A DNA stretch of 64,000 nt, taken from contig NZ_CP029151.1 of the NCBI RefSeq assembly GCF_003095655.1, positions 3,471,001 to 3,535,000 on the forward strand, read 5' to 3'. The first letter of the stretch is position 1. Each line of letters begins with the position of its first letter. Made by a program: the position numbers and the translations under genes. The notes below the pieces were generated by a model. It saw only the letters and a program-made list of their open reading frames with translations. It had not been told where the DNA came from and made no database searches. Positions 27,335 to 35,602 of the stretch are shown piece after piece. The stretch comes from Dokdonia sp. Dokd-P16 (GTDB lineage: Bacteria; Bacteroidota; Bacteroidia; Flavobacteriales; Flavobacteriaceae).

Positions 27335-28993
27335 CTATAATGTTGAAAAACCTATTCTCTTAATCTCATTATCCTTACTAAGCCTCTCCCCTTCACACAA
27401 CTCCACAAGTGTAGATAATATATCAATACTAGGCTTTAGCACCCTAGCCATTTTAAACTTGCGTACAACATTATCAATTTCCCCACCACTTAGGTCATAA
27501 TTTGCAGCAAGTAGATTTACTGTATTCTTAGGGAGTTCTTTAAGTTTAGCTTTCCAGATACCAGCTCTTGCTTTTACATCTGGTCGTTCAAAGTTTACTT
27601 TAAATAGAAACCTACGCTCGAATGCACTATCCAAGCTCCCTTCAAGGTTTGTAGTAGCAAATAGAATACCTTCAAAATCTTCTAGGCAGTCTAAAAAGAT
27701 ATTTTGAATAGCATTATCAGCTTTATCTGTGCTTTCTTGCGCTTTTGCATTTCGCTTACCTAGTATAGCATCTGCTTCGTTTAAGAGTAAGATGGGCGTT
27801 CTTTTTTCTTGCTTACAAAGTTTTACATAATCTTTAAAAAGTCCTTTTACGAGCTTCTGGCTCTCTCCATACCATTTAGATTTAAGTGTGCTCAGGTCTA
27901 CTTTCCACATGGTTCTTCCAGTGGCTTTGGCTATCTGATAAACACCTTCTGTTTTTCCTGTCCCTGGCGCTCCATAGAATAGTGTACAGACTCCTGTTTG
28001 AAAACCTTCGGATTTTAAAGCTTGAGTGATTTGCAAATATTTAAGTGGTTTAAGAGAAGCAGTGATGTTTTCTAATTGCGCTTTCGCGAAAGCGTTATAA
28101 AACATTTTCTTTTTATGAATGGCCGTTGGCGCAATAAGATCGAATGTTGTCTCCTTGAATCTTAACCTAACAGGTATACCATAGGGTGCTAACTCTTCCC
28201 TAGCCTTTTGAGTTAGGCTTACAGTCGTAGATGATAGAAAATTACTATCATTAAGCTCAATATAATCATATCTAAGAAGTTCATTACTTCCATCCTCTAT
28301 TGTGGCCTCATAGCGTATACGCTGGGCTCTATCATCAAAAAGTCCTTTACTAGATTGAGAAATTGCACAGCTCGTATCACCTTCAATATTTTGAGCGATT
28401 ATATATATATACACTAGCAAGTTAGTGTCAGAAACTTTCAGTTTTTTAAAATATTGAATTATGGGTTCGTCAATATTCCTAGTCATTTTTATACTTAGTT
28501 CTACTCTTAAGTGAGATGAGGAAATTTCATCATCATCGCTAGCATTTATATGAAGTTTAATATTGTCTATAAATGAAAGTGCATTAAACGCTTGATCTGG
28601 CTCTTTCTTAAAGGGTTTATTTTCCAATAAGGATGAACGCAATGCTTTTGAAATTGTGAAGTTTGAACCTATTTCATCTAGTCGTGAAAACGCATTACGT
28701 TTAGCCTTCAGAAAACCTCTTTTGTGCAAAGCAATAATCTCATCCTTATATATATAAAACTCCATTGGGTTACACTTGAGATGCTTTGCGAGATCTGCTT
28801 GGTCGGGATTTCTACCAGTACTATTAAGCTCAAAAACTATCACAAGTATAATAGATTGTATACGTGTTATGTTATAGTACTTTTCTACACGAATCATGCA
28901 CGCTTCCTCACTGGTTAATATAGTATTGCTTAGTTCGCTTCCTTTAATTTTTTTTGATATCTCAATAATATCTTGAAGGATTTTATTTGCCAT
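27335..28993 (-). CDS. AAA+ ATPase (FtsH/proteasomal ATPase-like core)
   Basis: A 552-aa protein with a C-terminal AAA domain. Walker A GAPGTGKT is near residue 340, followed by the pore-loop-like WYGESQKLVK, Walker B ILLLNEADAIL near 402, and sensor/arginine-finger segments FATTNL and AFERRF. In Walker B the usual DE is NE, which might weaken hydrolysis. The N-terminal ~300 residues have no recognisable domain, with a winged-helix-like start. It is transcribed away from a WYL regulator and could belong to that regulator's unit. The palindrome copy at 28079-28094 is read here as AFAKA. A role as a conflict-system ATPase is possible; a general chaperone role is the alternative. Confidence 0.8.
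   Translation of the reverse strand: MANKILQDIIEISKKIKGSELSNTILTSEEACMIRVEKYYNITRIQSIILVIVFELNSTGRNPDQADLAKHLKCNPMEFYIYKDEIIALHKRGFLKAKRNAFSRLDEIGSNFTISKALRSSLLENKPFKKEPDQAFNALSFIDNIKLHINASDDDEISSSHLRVELSIKMTRNIDEPIIQYFKKLKVSDTNLLVYIYIIAQNIEGDTSCAISQSSKGLFDDRAQRIRYEATIEDGSNELLRYDYIELNDSNFLSSTTVSLTQKAREELAPYGIPVRLRFKETTFDLIAPTAIHKKKMFYNAFAKAQLENITASLKPLKYLQITQALKSEGFQTGVCTLFYGAPGTGKTEGVYQIAKATGRTMWKVDLSTLKSKWYGESQKLVKGLFKDYVKLCKQEKRTPILLLNEADAILGKRNAKAQESTDKADNAIQNIFLDCLEDFEGILFATTNLEGSLDSAFERRFLFKVNFERPDVKARAGIWKAKLKELPKNTVNLLAANYDLSGGEIDNVVRKFKMARVLKPSIDILSTLVELCEGERLSKDNEIKRIGFSTL
28079..28094. repeat. Dispersed palindrome copy in AAA ATPase gene
   Basis: CGCTTTCGCGAAAGCG, read in the minus-strand gene as AFAKA, between the N-terminal region and the Walker A motif. 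Confidence 0.8.
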
Positions 28994-29040
28994 TTGCTTT
29001 TAAGTTTTAGACAAAACTCTAGTTATGGTACGCCATTACA

Positions 29041-29071
29041 TGTCGTAGGGCAATAAAACTTAATTACGACA
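29041..29071. promoter_or_regulatory. Inverted repeat in divergent promoter region, candidate WYL operator
   Basis: TGTCGTA at 29041-29047 and TACGACA at 29065-29071 are perfect inverted copies with a 17-base spacer. They lie between the minus-strand AAA gene and the plus-strand WYL regulator gene (start 29210). Two similar direct segments follow, TTTGGCGAGGTAC near 29074 and TTTTGACGAGGTCAC near 29175. Together these suggest regulator binding between the divergent genes. Binding itself is inference. Confidence 0.4.
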
Positions 29072-29209
29072 CCATTTGGCGAGGTACTATTCTACCATTG
29101 TATCACAAAAAAACATGAAATGAGGAATCCCGTATGTAACCCAAGTACAAATACTTTATTTTTAGACCGACATCTTTTGACGAGGTCACCAATTACATTT
29201 GATATTCTT

Positions 29210-30121
29210 ATGGCAAAATATTCATTACTCAAACGATTATCATGCATAATGCATATTGTAAAGACCTATGAAGGGATTACGAAAAATGAAATTCTCGACA
29301 GATTATCTCTAGACTATGACTTAGAGATAGGCGATCGCACATTTGAGAGGGATATTAAAAACTTGCGAGATGATTTTGGTCTTACCATAGCTTATAGCCA
29401 TGTCAAACGAGGATACATTCTTGAGGAAGATGCAACCTACATAAGCAAATTTGTAAAATTTGCAGAGTTCTCATCTCTGGCAGAAATATATGATCAAGGT
29501 TTAAATGATTATTCCACATTTCAAAAAATTGTTATTCCAAATGACAGTTCGCACCTAACAGGCATTCACAACATGAGTAGGATAATACGAGGCATTACGC
29601 TTTCGCGAAAGCTATCCTTTATTAAAGAAAACTATTATCACGAAGAGAGAAAAGAATATATAGTAAGCCCTCTGCAATTAAAAGAATATCAAAACCGCTG
29701 GTATCTAATTGCCGTTCCAGAAGGTTATGGAGAACTGCGCAACTTTGGGATTGATAGGATATCAAATTTACAGTTACTAGACACACCTGCAGAAAAGCTA
29801 AAAGACTATGCAACTCAAATCACACAATACGATGACATTGTAGGTTTAAATTATAATGGGGCTGACAGAATAGAACGTGTCATTCTTAAAGTAAGTAAAA
29901 AGCAGATAAAATACCTACGTAGTCTACCACTGCATAGAAGCCAAGTTTGCATAGATGGCACAAGCAGCGATTGGGGAAAAGTGACTTATGACCTAAAACC
30001 AAATCACGAGTTTAAAATTGAACTTCTCAAGATGATGAAAGAAATTGAGGTATTAGAACCTAAGTGGTTTCGGGAGGAGATTGCTGGGGATATTGAGGAG
30101 ATGATGAGGAATTATAAATAA
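29210..30121 (+). CDS. WYL-domain transcriptional regulator
   Basis: A 303-aa protein. ATG 29210 is preferred over an upstream ATG at 29120, because the conserved helix-turn-helix begins at MAKYSLLKRL and the extra 30 residues look like translated promoter DNA. Residues ~5-80 are a winged helix (DRTFERDIKNLRDDFGL), and a WYL domain spans about 130-205 with the signature QNRWYLIAV. It heads a run of same-strand genes with two PD-(D/E)XK-type proteins and is divergent from the AAA ATPase. The palindrome copy at 29596-29612 is read as ITLSRK. WYL proteins commonly control defence genes in response to nucleotide-type ligands; the target here is inferred from position. Confidence 0.83.
   Translation: MAKYSLLKRLSCIMHIVKTYEGITKNEILDRLSLDYDLEIGDRTFERDIKNLRDDFGLTIAYSHVKRGYILEEDATYISKFVKFAEFSSLAEIYDQGLNDYSTFQKIVIPNDSSHLTGIHNMSRIIRGITLSRKLSFIKENYYHEERKEYIVSPLQLKEYQNRWYLIAVPEGYGELRNFGIDRISNLQLLDTPAEKLKDYATQITQYDDIVGLNYNGADRIERVILKVSKKQIKYLRSLPLHRSQVCIDGTSSDWGKVTYDLKPNHEFKIELLKMMKEIEVLEPKWFREEIAGDIEEMMRNYK
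29596..29612. repeat. Dispersed palindrome copy in second WYL gene
   Basis: TACGCTTTCGCGAAAGC, read in frame as TLSRK. Confidence 0.8.
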
Positions 30122-30137
30122 ATTTAAAACTAATGCC

Positions 30138-31343
30138 ATGCCTGATGAAAAAATACACAATTTACTCTCCCATATAGGAGGTATAACAAAGAGTTATGAT
30201 CGTCTCAACAAACTAACTGGAGAGCGCTTAAATCTCTTTTCTTTATTACGGAAAGAATCTGATGAAGTTAGATTGCACTCTAGATTTATTGCAGAGTTAT
30301 TAGACCCTCAAGGAAAACACGATCAGGGAAGCCTATTTCTAGATTTATTCCTTGAAGCTTTTGAGATAGAAGATATCAATTCGTCAACATCTAAGTTACA
30401 CGTGGAATTTTATATCGGTGTCATTTCGAAAGACCGTAAAAGAGGAGGAAATATAGATATTCTAATAGATGATGGAGTAAACTGTGTTAAAATTGAAAAC
30501 AAAATCTATGCAGGAGAACAACATAATCAACTGCTACGGTATCACAATTACAAACCAGGACACTTAATATTTCTAACACTTTATGGTAATGCAAGTACGA
30601 ATCATAAAGAATTAATCGAAATCGATGTACACTACGAACAGAGATCATATCGAAACGATATTTTAAACTGGCTCAGTCGTTGTGTGGAAAAAGTAGCCTT
30701 GATTCCTAACCTCAGAGAGTCTATTGTTCAGTACCAAAACCTAATTAAAAAATTGACCAAACAAAATATTAATTACCAAATGAATTCAGATATAACAAAG
30801 AAGATCACAGACAATCAAGAAAATTTTGAAGCATACCTAAGTATACGCAGACTGGAAAATGACAATAGTATTTATAAGCAAATAATTAAGAAAACAATAA
30901 TTCCATTTTTTGAAGAATTTGCAGGTCGTAATAATTTAACCCCCCACCTGCTTGAGAAAAGTCTTTTAAAAGAACGCGCACAACATTCAGGTTTCTTTTT
31001 TGATAATGAATTTTTACGATCAATAGGACTCAAATTAGGTGTTCAATTTGGCAAATCTAATAATCGTGATATGTACTATGGTTTATCTTTTTATAACCCT
31101 TCGATACAAGATTCAGAGTTTTTTAGATTGGTTTTTGACGAATCAAAAAAAATACTTCCAAAAACAAGAAGAACAGATTGGTGGCTTACTTCTAACTATT
31201 GGGATGAGTTTTTAGATTGGTCAGATATTGATACCCTTTACAATATAGCCTATGGAAGCTTCAAAATTGAGTTTGAAGAAAATATGTGCAACTTGTTAAG
31301 ACTAGTGGAATCACTTTACGAAAAAACAAATAGTGCCAACTAA
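30138..31343 (+). CDS. PD-(D/E)XK nuclease family protein (PDDEXK_4-like)
   Basis: A 401-aa protein. The N-terminal NLFSLLRKESDEVRLHSRFI and LLDP segments, followed by GNIDILIDDG and CVKIENKIYAGEQHNQLLRY, reproduce the PDDEXK_4 family: an acidic residue in NIDIL and the ExK in IENK form the catalytic core near residues 110-130. The C-terminal half is unassigned. It begins 16 bases after the WYL gene and is probably cotranscribed. Proteins of this family are common in phage-defence neighbourhoods, but their substrates are unknown. Confidence 0.78.
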   Translation: MPDEKIHNLLSHIGGITKSYDRLNKLTGERLNLFSLLRKESDEVRLHSRFIAELLDPQGKHDQGSLFLDLFLEAFEIEDINSSTSKLHVEFYIGVISKDRKRGGNIDILIDDGVNCVKIENKIYAGEQHNQLLRYHNYKPGHLIFLTLYGNASTNHKELIEIDVHYEQRSYRNDILNWLSRCVEKVALIPNLRESIVQYQNLIKKLTKQNINYQMNSDITKKITDNQENFEAYLSIRRLENDNSIYKQIIKKTIIPFFEEFAGRNNLTPHLLEKSLLKERAQHSGFFFDNEFLRSIGLKLGVQFGKSNNRDMYYGLSFYNPSIQDSEFFRLVFDESKKILPKTRRTDWWLTSNYWDEFLDWSDIDTLYNIAYGSFKIEFEENMCNLLRLVESLYEKTNSAN

Positions 31344-31363
31344 ACATTAAATAAGAAAATACT

Positions 31364-32083
31364 ATGCTAAGTGCGCTTACTAGAGGAAAATTTAAGATAG
31401 ATAGTAACTTAAAAGAAGATTCATTAACAGCTTCAGTTTTAGAGTATCTTCTACTCTTGCCAGATACTATGGTATGGGATTTAATAAGAAAAGCTAATCC
31501 TCATAACTATGACTTGAAACCATATATTGGTAAGTTAATACGTTATCAATTTTGGCCAAAATGGGATACCACTGACATTCCTGATGTTGATAATAAAAAA
31601 TTTATTGAACCAGATGTAATTATTGAATTTGAATACGCAGATGTTATCATCGAAGCTAAGCGTTATGATATGAATCAACAAAATCAACTTCAATGGGAAA
31701 ATCAAATAATAGCATACAACAAAAATTATGTTGATGATTCTCAATCTAAAAAAGAACTTATCTACATAGCATTAGGGGGAGTAAAAGATTTAAAAACAAC
31801 ACAAATTAAAATAAGTACTGGTGAAACAGTAAAAATTCAAAAACTACAATGGAAGCAAATTATGCTTACAATATATAAGTATATAGAAGCCATCGATTAT
31901 AGTAAACATATTATTCCAGAATCTGTATCGTATTTAAGAATCCTAACTACTATAATTTCAGCCCTTGAATTGCACGGATATTATTTAAATAATCATTTAT
32001 GGATTGAGGATATATCAGTAACAAAAGAAAATATTACAAAATCAACACAAAATATTCTATTATGGAAACCAACAAAGATTTAG
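31364..32083 (+). CDS. Putative PD-(D/E)XK endonuclease-like protein
   Basis: A 239-aa protein of no named family that I recognise. Residues ~80-105 read EPDVIIEFEYADVIIEAKRYD, where PDV and EAK fit the D...ExK active site of restriction endonuclease-fold proteins; a nearby QLQWENQIIAY helix fits the usual following Q/E helix. It starts 20 bases after the previous nuclease and its 3' end overlaps the next gene by 22 bases, so the set is one operon. The fold assignment is by motif only. Confidence 0.68.
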   Translation: MLSALTRGKFKIDSNLKEDSLTASVLEYLLLLPDTMVWDLIRKANPHNYDLKPYIGKLIRYQFWPKWDTTDIPDVDNKKFIEPDVIIEFEYADVIIEAKRYDMNQQNQLQWENQIIAYNKNYVDDSQSKKELIYIALGGVKDLKTTQIKISTGETVKIQKLQWKQIMLTIYKYIEAIDYSKHIIPESVSYLRILTTIISALELHGYYLNNHLWIEDISVTKENITKSTQNILLWKPTKI

Positions 32084-32730
32084 AAAATACATTAAAAAAT
32101 GTTCGCACTGCTTACAGGCTTTTGTTCGAGTATCAAAAGCGAATTATTGATTTAGTTGATTATAGTTTTAAACACTTTGGTAGAACGTTCACAGAAAGTT
32201 ACCCTAGATTTAGTACAGAACAAAATACAAAGGCAGATAAAGATTTGTATGGAAATTGGGATACTAAAAACCTCTATATGCACGATTTTAGATCAACCAC
32301 CTACAAGTCCGATGAAAATGAATATAATCTAGCAATTTTAGTTGTTTCTGATACTGGTTATTTTATAAACCACAAAGATAGTCTAACATTAAATAAACCT
32401 AAATCTCTTGTTGAAAGTGATAAGAAAAATTTTCAAGATTTTCAGGCTGTTGATCAATCGGAAACGAAATTAATCTTTATAGCAGGTAAAAACTTATGGA
32501 CCTTTGAAGGTCCTTTCAGTCACTCTTTTACTAATCCTGAACTAGTATTAAATAAAGAAGGCGAAAATAACAAGGGAGATGACAAAATGATTTATAAATC
32601 CTATAATTTATCTGCATTTGGAAATGAAGATATGACAAAACGCCAACTGTCAGATTTTGAAAAATATTGTGAGGATAAGGGAGTTCTTGTACAACACCCA
32701 ATTACTAAAAAAAACAATATCAATGACTAA
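32062..32730 (+). CDS. Unknown 222-aa protein
   Basis: Not recognised. It is a soluble, mixed alpha/beta protein with a helical N-terminus (residues 1-40) and later strands such as YNLAILVVSDTGYF and TKLIFIAGKNLW. The start overlaps the preceding nuclease-like gene by 22 bases, and its stop lies just after the preferred DUF2779 start. This tight coupling suggests it works with its neighbours, perhaps as a partner of the nuclease-like protein. Confidence 0.65.
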   Translation: METNKDLENTLKNVRTAYRLLFEYQKRIIDLVDYSFKHFGRTFTESYPRFSTEQNTKADKDLYGNWDTKNLYMHDFRSTTYKSDENEYNLAILVVSDTGYFINHKDSLTLNKPKSLVESDKKNFQDFQAVDQSETKLIFIAGKNLWTFEGPFSHSFTNPELVLNKEGENNKGDDKMIYKSYNLSAFGNEDMTKRQLSDFEKYCEDKGVLVQHPITKKNNIND

Positions 32731-34723
32731 ACCCCGCTACCTCACAAAATCCCGTTTTAAAGTAGCCCTAGATTGCCCCACAAAACTCTTTTACACTCGT
32801 AAAAAAGAGTACGAAGACACAAGCGAAACCGATAGTTTTCTAGAAGGGCTGGCTCAAGGTGGATTTCAAGTTGAAGAACTTGCGCGTATGTATCATCCAG
32901 AGGGAATCGCCATTCTAGGTTATGATTGGAACTACGACAAACTTGCGCAAGAGACTGCTTTGTTATTAGAACAAGAGAATGTGACCATATTTGAAGCGGC
33001 GTTTTTAGTCGATGGATTATTTATAAGGGTTGACATTCTTGAGAAAAAAGGAAATACAATTAAACTCATAGAGGTCAAAGCAAAATCTATAGACAGCACC
33101 TCACACCAATCATTTATCGGGGGAAAAGGTGTTTTGGGCTCGTGGGGTGCTTATTTATATGATGTCGCTTTTCAACAGTTTGTGATACAGCTATTATATC
33201 CTAACTGGAAGATTGATGCGTTTCTTAATCTTGTCGATAAGAGTAAACAAGCAACAGTAGATGGTTTGCACAGTCATTTTCAAATAACCCCTAATGTAGA
33301 GCAGCGCACAGGAGTTACAGTCACCGATGGTCTTACACGAATTGATATTGGTGAGTCTGTTCTCGCCACGATTCCTGTTTCGGCAGAGGTAGCTCATATT
33401 TTCGAGAACAATCCGCTCCAAGAAGGGGTTTCCTTTGAAGAATTAGTTTTTATGTATCGTGATGCATATAGAGATGATATACAACTACACACTCCTATTG
33501 GTGGACATTGTGGAGGTTGCGAGTTTAGACTTAACAATCCGCCCGAGGGAAAGAAAAGTGGTTATCACGAGTGCTGGATGGACCAACTTCCGTTACTTCG
33601 TCCAGACTTAAATATTACCAAACCTGAGCAATTAAATATTCCTATGGTTGCAGACGTGTGGAACTTTCGAGGAAAGAAAAGTGTCTTGGAGGACAATCGT
33701 TTTTTTATGAACGAACTCACAGAAGATGATCTCAATATCCAAGCAACTGCTTATGGGATGCATTCTTCTGAGCGTCGCTGGATACAAATAGAAAAAACAG
33801 TACATCAAGACCCTACTATTGCAGTAGATGTTGATAATTTGAGAAGTACACTATCACAATGGAAATTTCCATTGAATTTTATAGATTTTGAAACGTCTGC
33901 TGTCGCGATTCCATTTTTTAAGGGGATGCGACCTTATGAGCAAGTAGCTTTTCAGTTTAGTCACCATATCGTTTATGAAGACGGCCGCGTGGAGCACGCC
34001 TCGGAATATATCAATCTAGAGCCTGGTGATTTCCCAAATTTCAAGTTTATCCGGGCATTACAAAGATCACTCTCGGCAAATGATGGAAGCATTTTTAGGT
34101 ATCACAATCACGAGAATACAATCGTAAATAATATTTATAATCAACTTAAAGATTCGCAAGAGCAAGATAAACTCGAGTTAATGCACTTTATACAAGCTAT
34201 AAGTCACAACACAGGCTCCTCGGTAGACAGATGGTGCGGAGACCGCGATATGATTGACCTATATCAAGTAGTTTTAAAGAATTACTACCATCCGCAAATG
34301 GGCAAGTCTAATTCTATCAAAGCAGTCTTGCCTGCTGTTTTAGAAAGTAGCGCTTTTTTAAAATCAAAGTACGGACTACCAATCGGCGAGATTAATCTGA
34401 CGAGCTCGAATTTTCACGAAAGTGATATCCTTTTACAACTAGATGAGAATGGACTACCCATCAATCCTTATAAATTGTTACCTGCTGTTTTTGACGGAAT
34501 TTCTAATGAAGATTTAGAGCGTGCAATTGCAAATTCTGATGAACACACCTTAAAAATAAGTGATGGTGGTGCTGCGCTTTTTGCTTACGCGAAAATGCAA
34601 CACACCGCAATTTCTGATCTTGAAAGAACACAAACCAAAGAAGCTTTACTGCGCTATTGCGAGCTTGATACCCTAGCAATGGTGATGATTTATGAGCATT
34701 TTAAAGAGTTGTGTAAAGTATAG
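32723..34723 (+). CDS. DUF2779 protein: Cas4-like nuclease plus DnaQ-like exonuclease
   Basis: A 666-aa protein. ATG 32723 is chosen because the conserved LTKSRFKVALDCPTKLFY begins there; an upstream start (32657) would overlap the previous gene by 74 bases. Residues ~1-260 resemble Cas4/RecB nucleases: VDGLFIRVDIL and LIEVKAKS give D...ExK, and Cys in ALDCPTK together with HCGGCEF and HECW could form a Cas4-like Fe-S cluster. Residues ~385-660 are DUF2779: IDFET, a YHNHENT segment and YCELDTLAMV match the motifs of DEDDy 3'-5' exonucleases. The predicted role is DNA end processing. It closes the second accessory gene group. Confidence 0.8.
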   Translation: MTKPRYLTKSRFKVALDCPTKLFYTRKKEYEDTSETDSFLEGLAQGGFQVEELARMYHPEGIAILGYDWNYDKLAQETALLLEQENVTIFEAAFLVDGLFIRVDILEKKGNTIKLIEVKAKSIDSTSHQSFIGGKGVLGSWGAYLYDVAFQQFVIQLLYPNWKIDAFLNLVDKSKQATVDGLHSHFQITPNVEQRTGVTVTDGLTRIDIGESVLATIPVSAEVAHIFENNPLQEGVSFEELVFMYRDAYRDDIQLHTPIGGHCGGCEFRLNNPPEGKKSGYHECWMDQLPLLRPDLNITKPEQLNIPMVADVWNFRGKKSVLEDNRFFMNELTEDDLNIQATAYGMHSSERRWIQIEKTVHQDPTIAVDVDNLRSTLSQWKFPLNFIDFETSAVAIPFFKGMRPYEQVAFQFSHHIVYEDGRVEHASEYINLEPGDFPNFKFIRALQRSLSANDGSIFRYHNHENTIVNNIYNQLKDSQEQDKLELMHFIQAISHNTGSSVDRWCGDRDMIDLYQVVLKNYYHPQMGKSNSIKAVLPAVLESSAFLKSKYGLPIGEINLTSSNFHESDILLQLDENGLPINPYKLLPAVFDGISNEDLERAIANSDEHTLKISDGGAALFAYAKMQHTAISDLERTQTKEALLRYCELDTLAMVMIYEHFKELCKV

Positions 34724-34846
34724 TATCAATAATTTAATATTTAACTAATTATGGAAAAAGTAAATTTCATTCAAGAATTTAAATTCATTACAAAAGAGCT
34801 ATCATTGAAGAAAGTGCTTAAAAAACAATAAAAATTACATTTAAAA

Positions 34847-35602
34847 ATGATCAAAGTTTTACTCATAGATGATGAGCCTCATGCACACGGATTATTAAAA
34901 ACAATTATTGAAAAATATTATTCTTCAGCTCTAGAAATAGCAGGTATTGCCGAGTCTGTTGAGGAAGCTAAAAATATAATTTACAATGGTAAAATTGATT
35001 TAGTATTTCTTGACATACAGATGCCGCAAGAAAACGGATTTGAATTATTTACTCACTTCCCTACTCCTACTTTTGATGTGATATTCACAACAGCCTATGA
35101 CTCATATGCTATACAAGCATTTAAGTATAGTGCCATTGATTATTTACTCAAACCTATCGACAAGGAAATTTTTGAGCAAACGCTACAGCGATATTTATCT
35201 AATAACACAGTAAAAAGAATTCAAAAAGATCAAATATCAATGCTCAACGAATACATGAAGCATGTAGATGAGGGAAAAAAGAGAATACGCTTTAATACGG
35301 CTAGTAGTATAGAGTTACCATTAGTAAGCTCTATACTTTATTTTAAAGCTGCAGGAAACTATTGTGAAGTGTACTTTCGAGACGGTTCTAAGATTGTTGT
35401 TTCTCAATCTTTAAAATCTATAGAAGAAAGGCTTCCATTATCACATTTCTTCCGCACGCATAAAAGTTATATCATTGCCATAGATACAGTTGTGAGGTAT
35501 GATAAGATTGACAAATATGCAGTACTAATGGATGGATCACAAATAGATATATCTCATAGACGTGAAAATCAATTTATAAAAACGGTCCTTGAAAATAACT
35601 AA
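34847..35602 (+). CDS. LytTR-family response regulator
   Basis: A 251-aa protein. Residues 1-120 are a receiver domain with the acidic pocket LLIDDEPHAH near the start, the phosphoacceptor Asp in LVFLDIQMP near residue 55, a TTAYDSYA segment, and Lys in LLKPID near 104. Residues ~145-250 are a LytTR DNA-binding domain (YFKAAGNYCEVYF, HFFRTHKSYIIA). The gene overlaps the sensor kinase gene by 14 bases. The pair is a LytS/LytR-type two-component system; the genes it controls cannot be told from this window. Confidence 0.9.
   Translation: MIKVLLIDDEPHAHGLLKTIIEKYYSSALEIAGIAESVEEAKNIIYNGKIDLVFLDIQMPQENGFELFTHFPTPTFDVIFTTAYDSYAIQAFKYSAIDYLLKPIDKEIFEQTLQRYLSNNTVKRIQKDQISMLNEYMKHVDEGKKRIRFNTASSIELPLVSSILYFKAAGNYCEVYFRDGSKIVVSQSLKSIEERLPLSHFFRTHKSYIIAIDTVVRYDKIDKYAVLMDGSQIDISHRRENQFIKTVLENN

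Noticed and set aside
29120-29209. Upstream ATG at 29120 as start of the second WYL gene
   Set aside because: The added 30 residues lie in the divergent promoter region and look non-protein; the HTH starts at 29210.
34751-34831. 26-aa frame MEKVNFIQEFKFITKEL... before the LytTR gene
   Set aside because: Too short to support; no recognisable family or clear ribosome-binding site, though a short leader peptide is not excluded.
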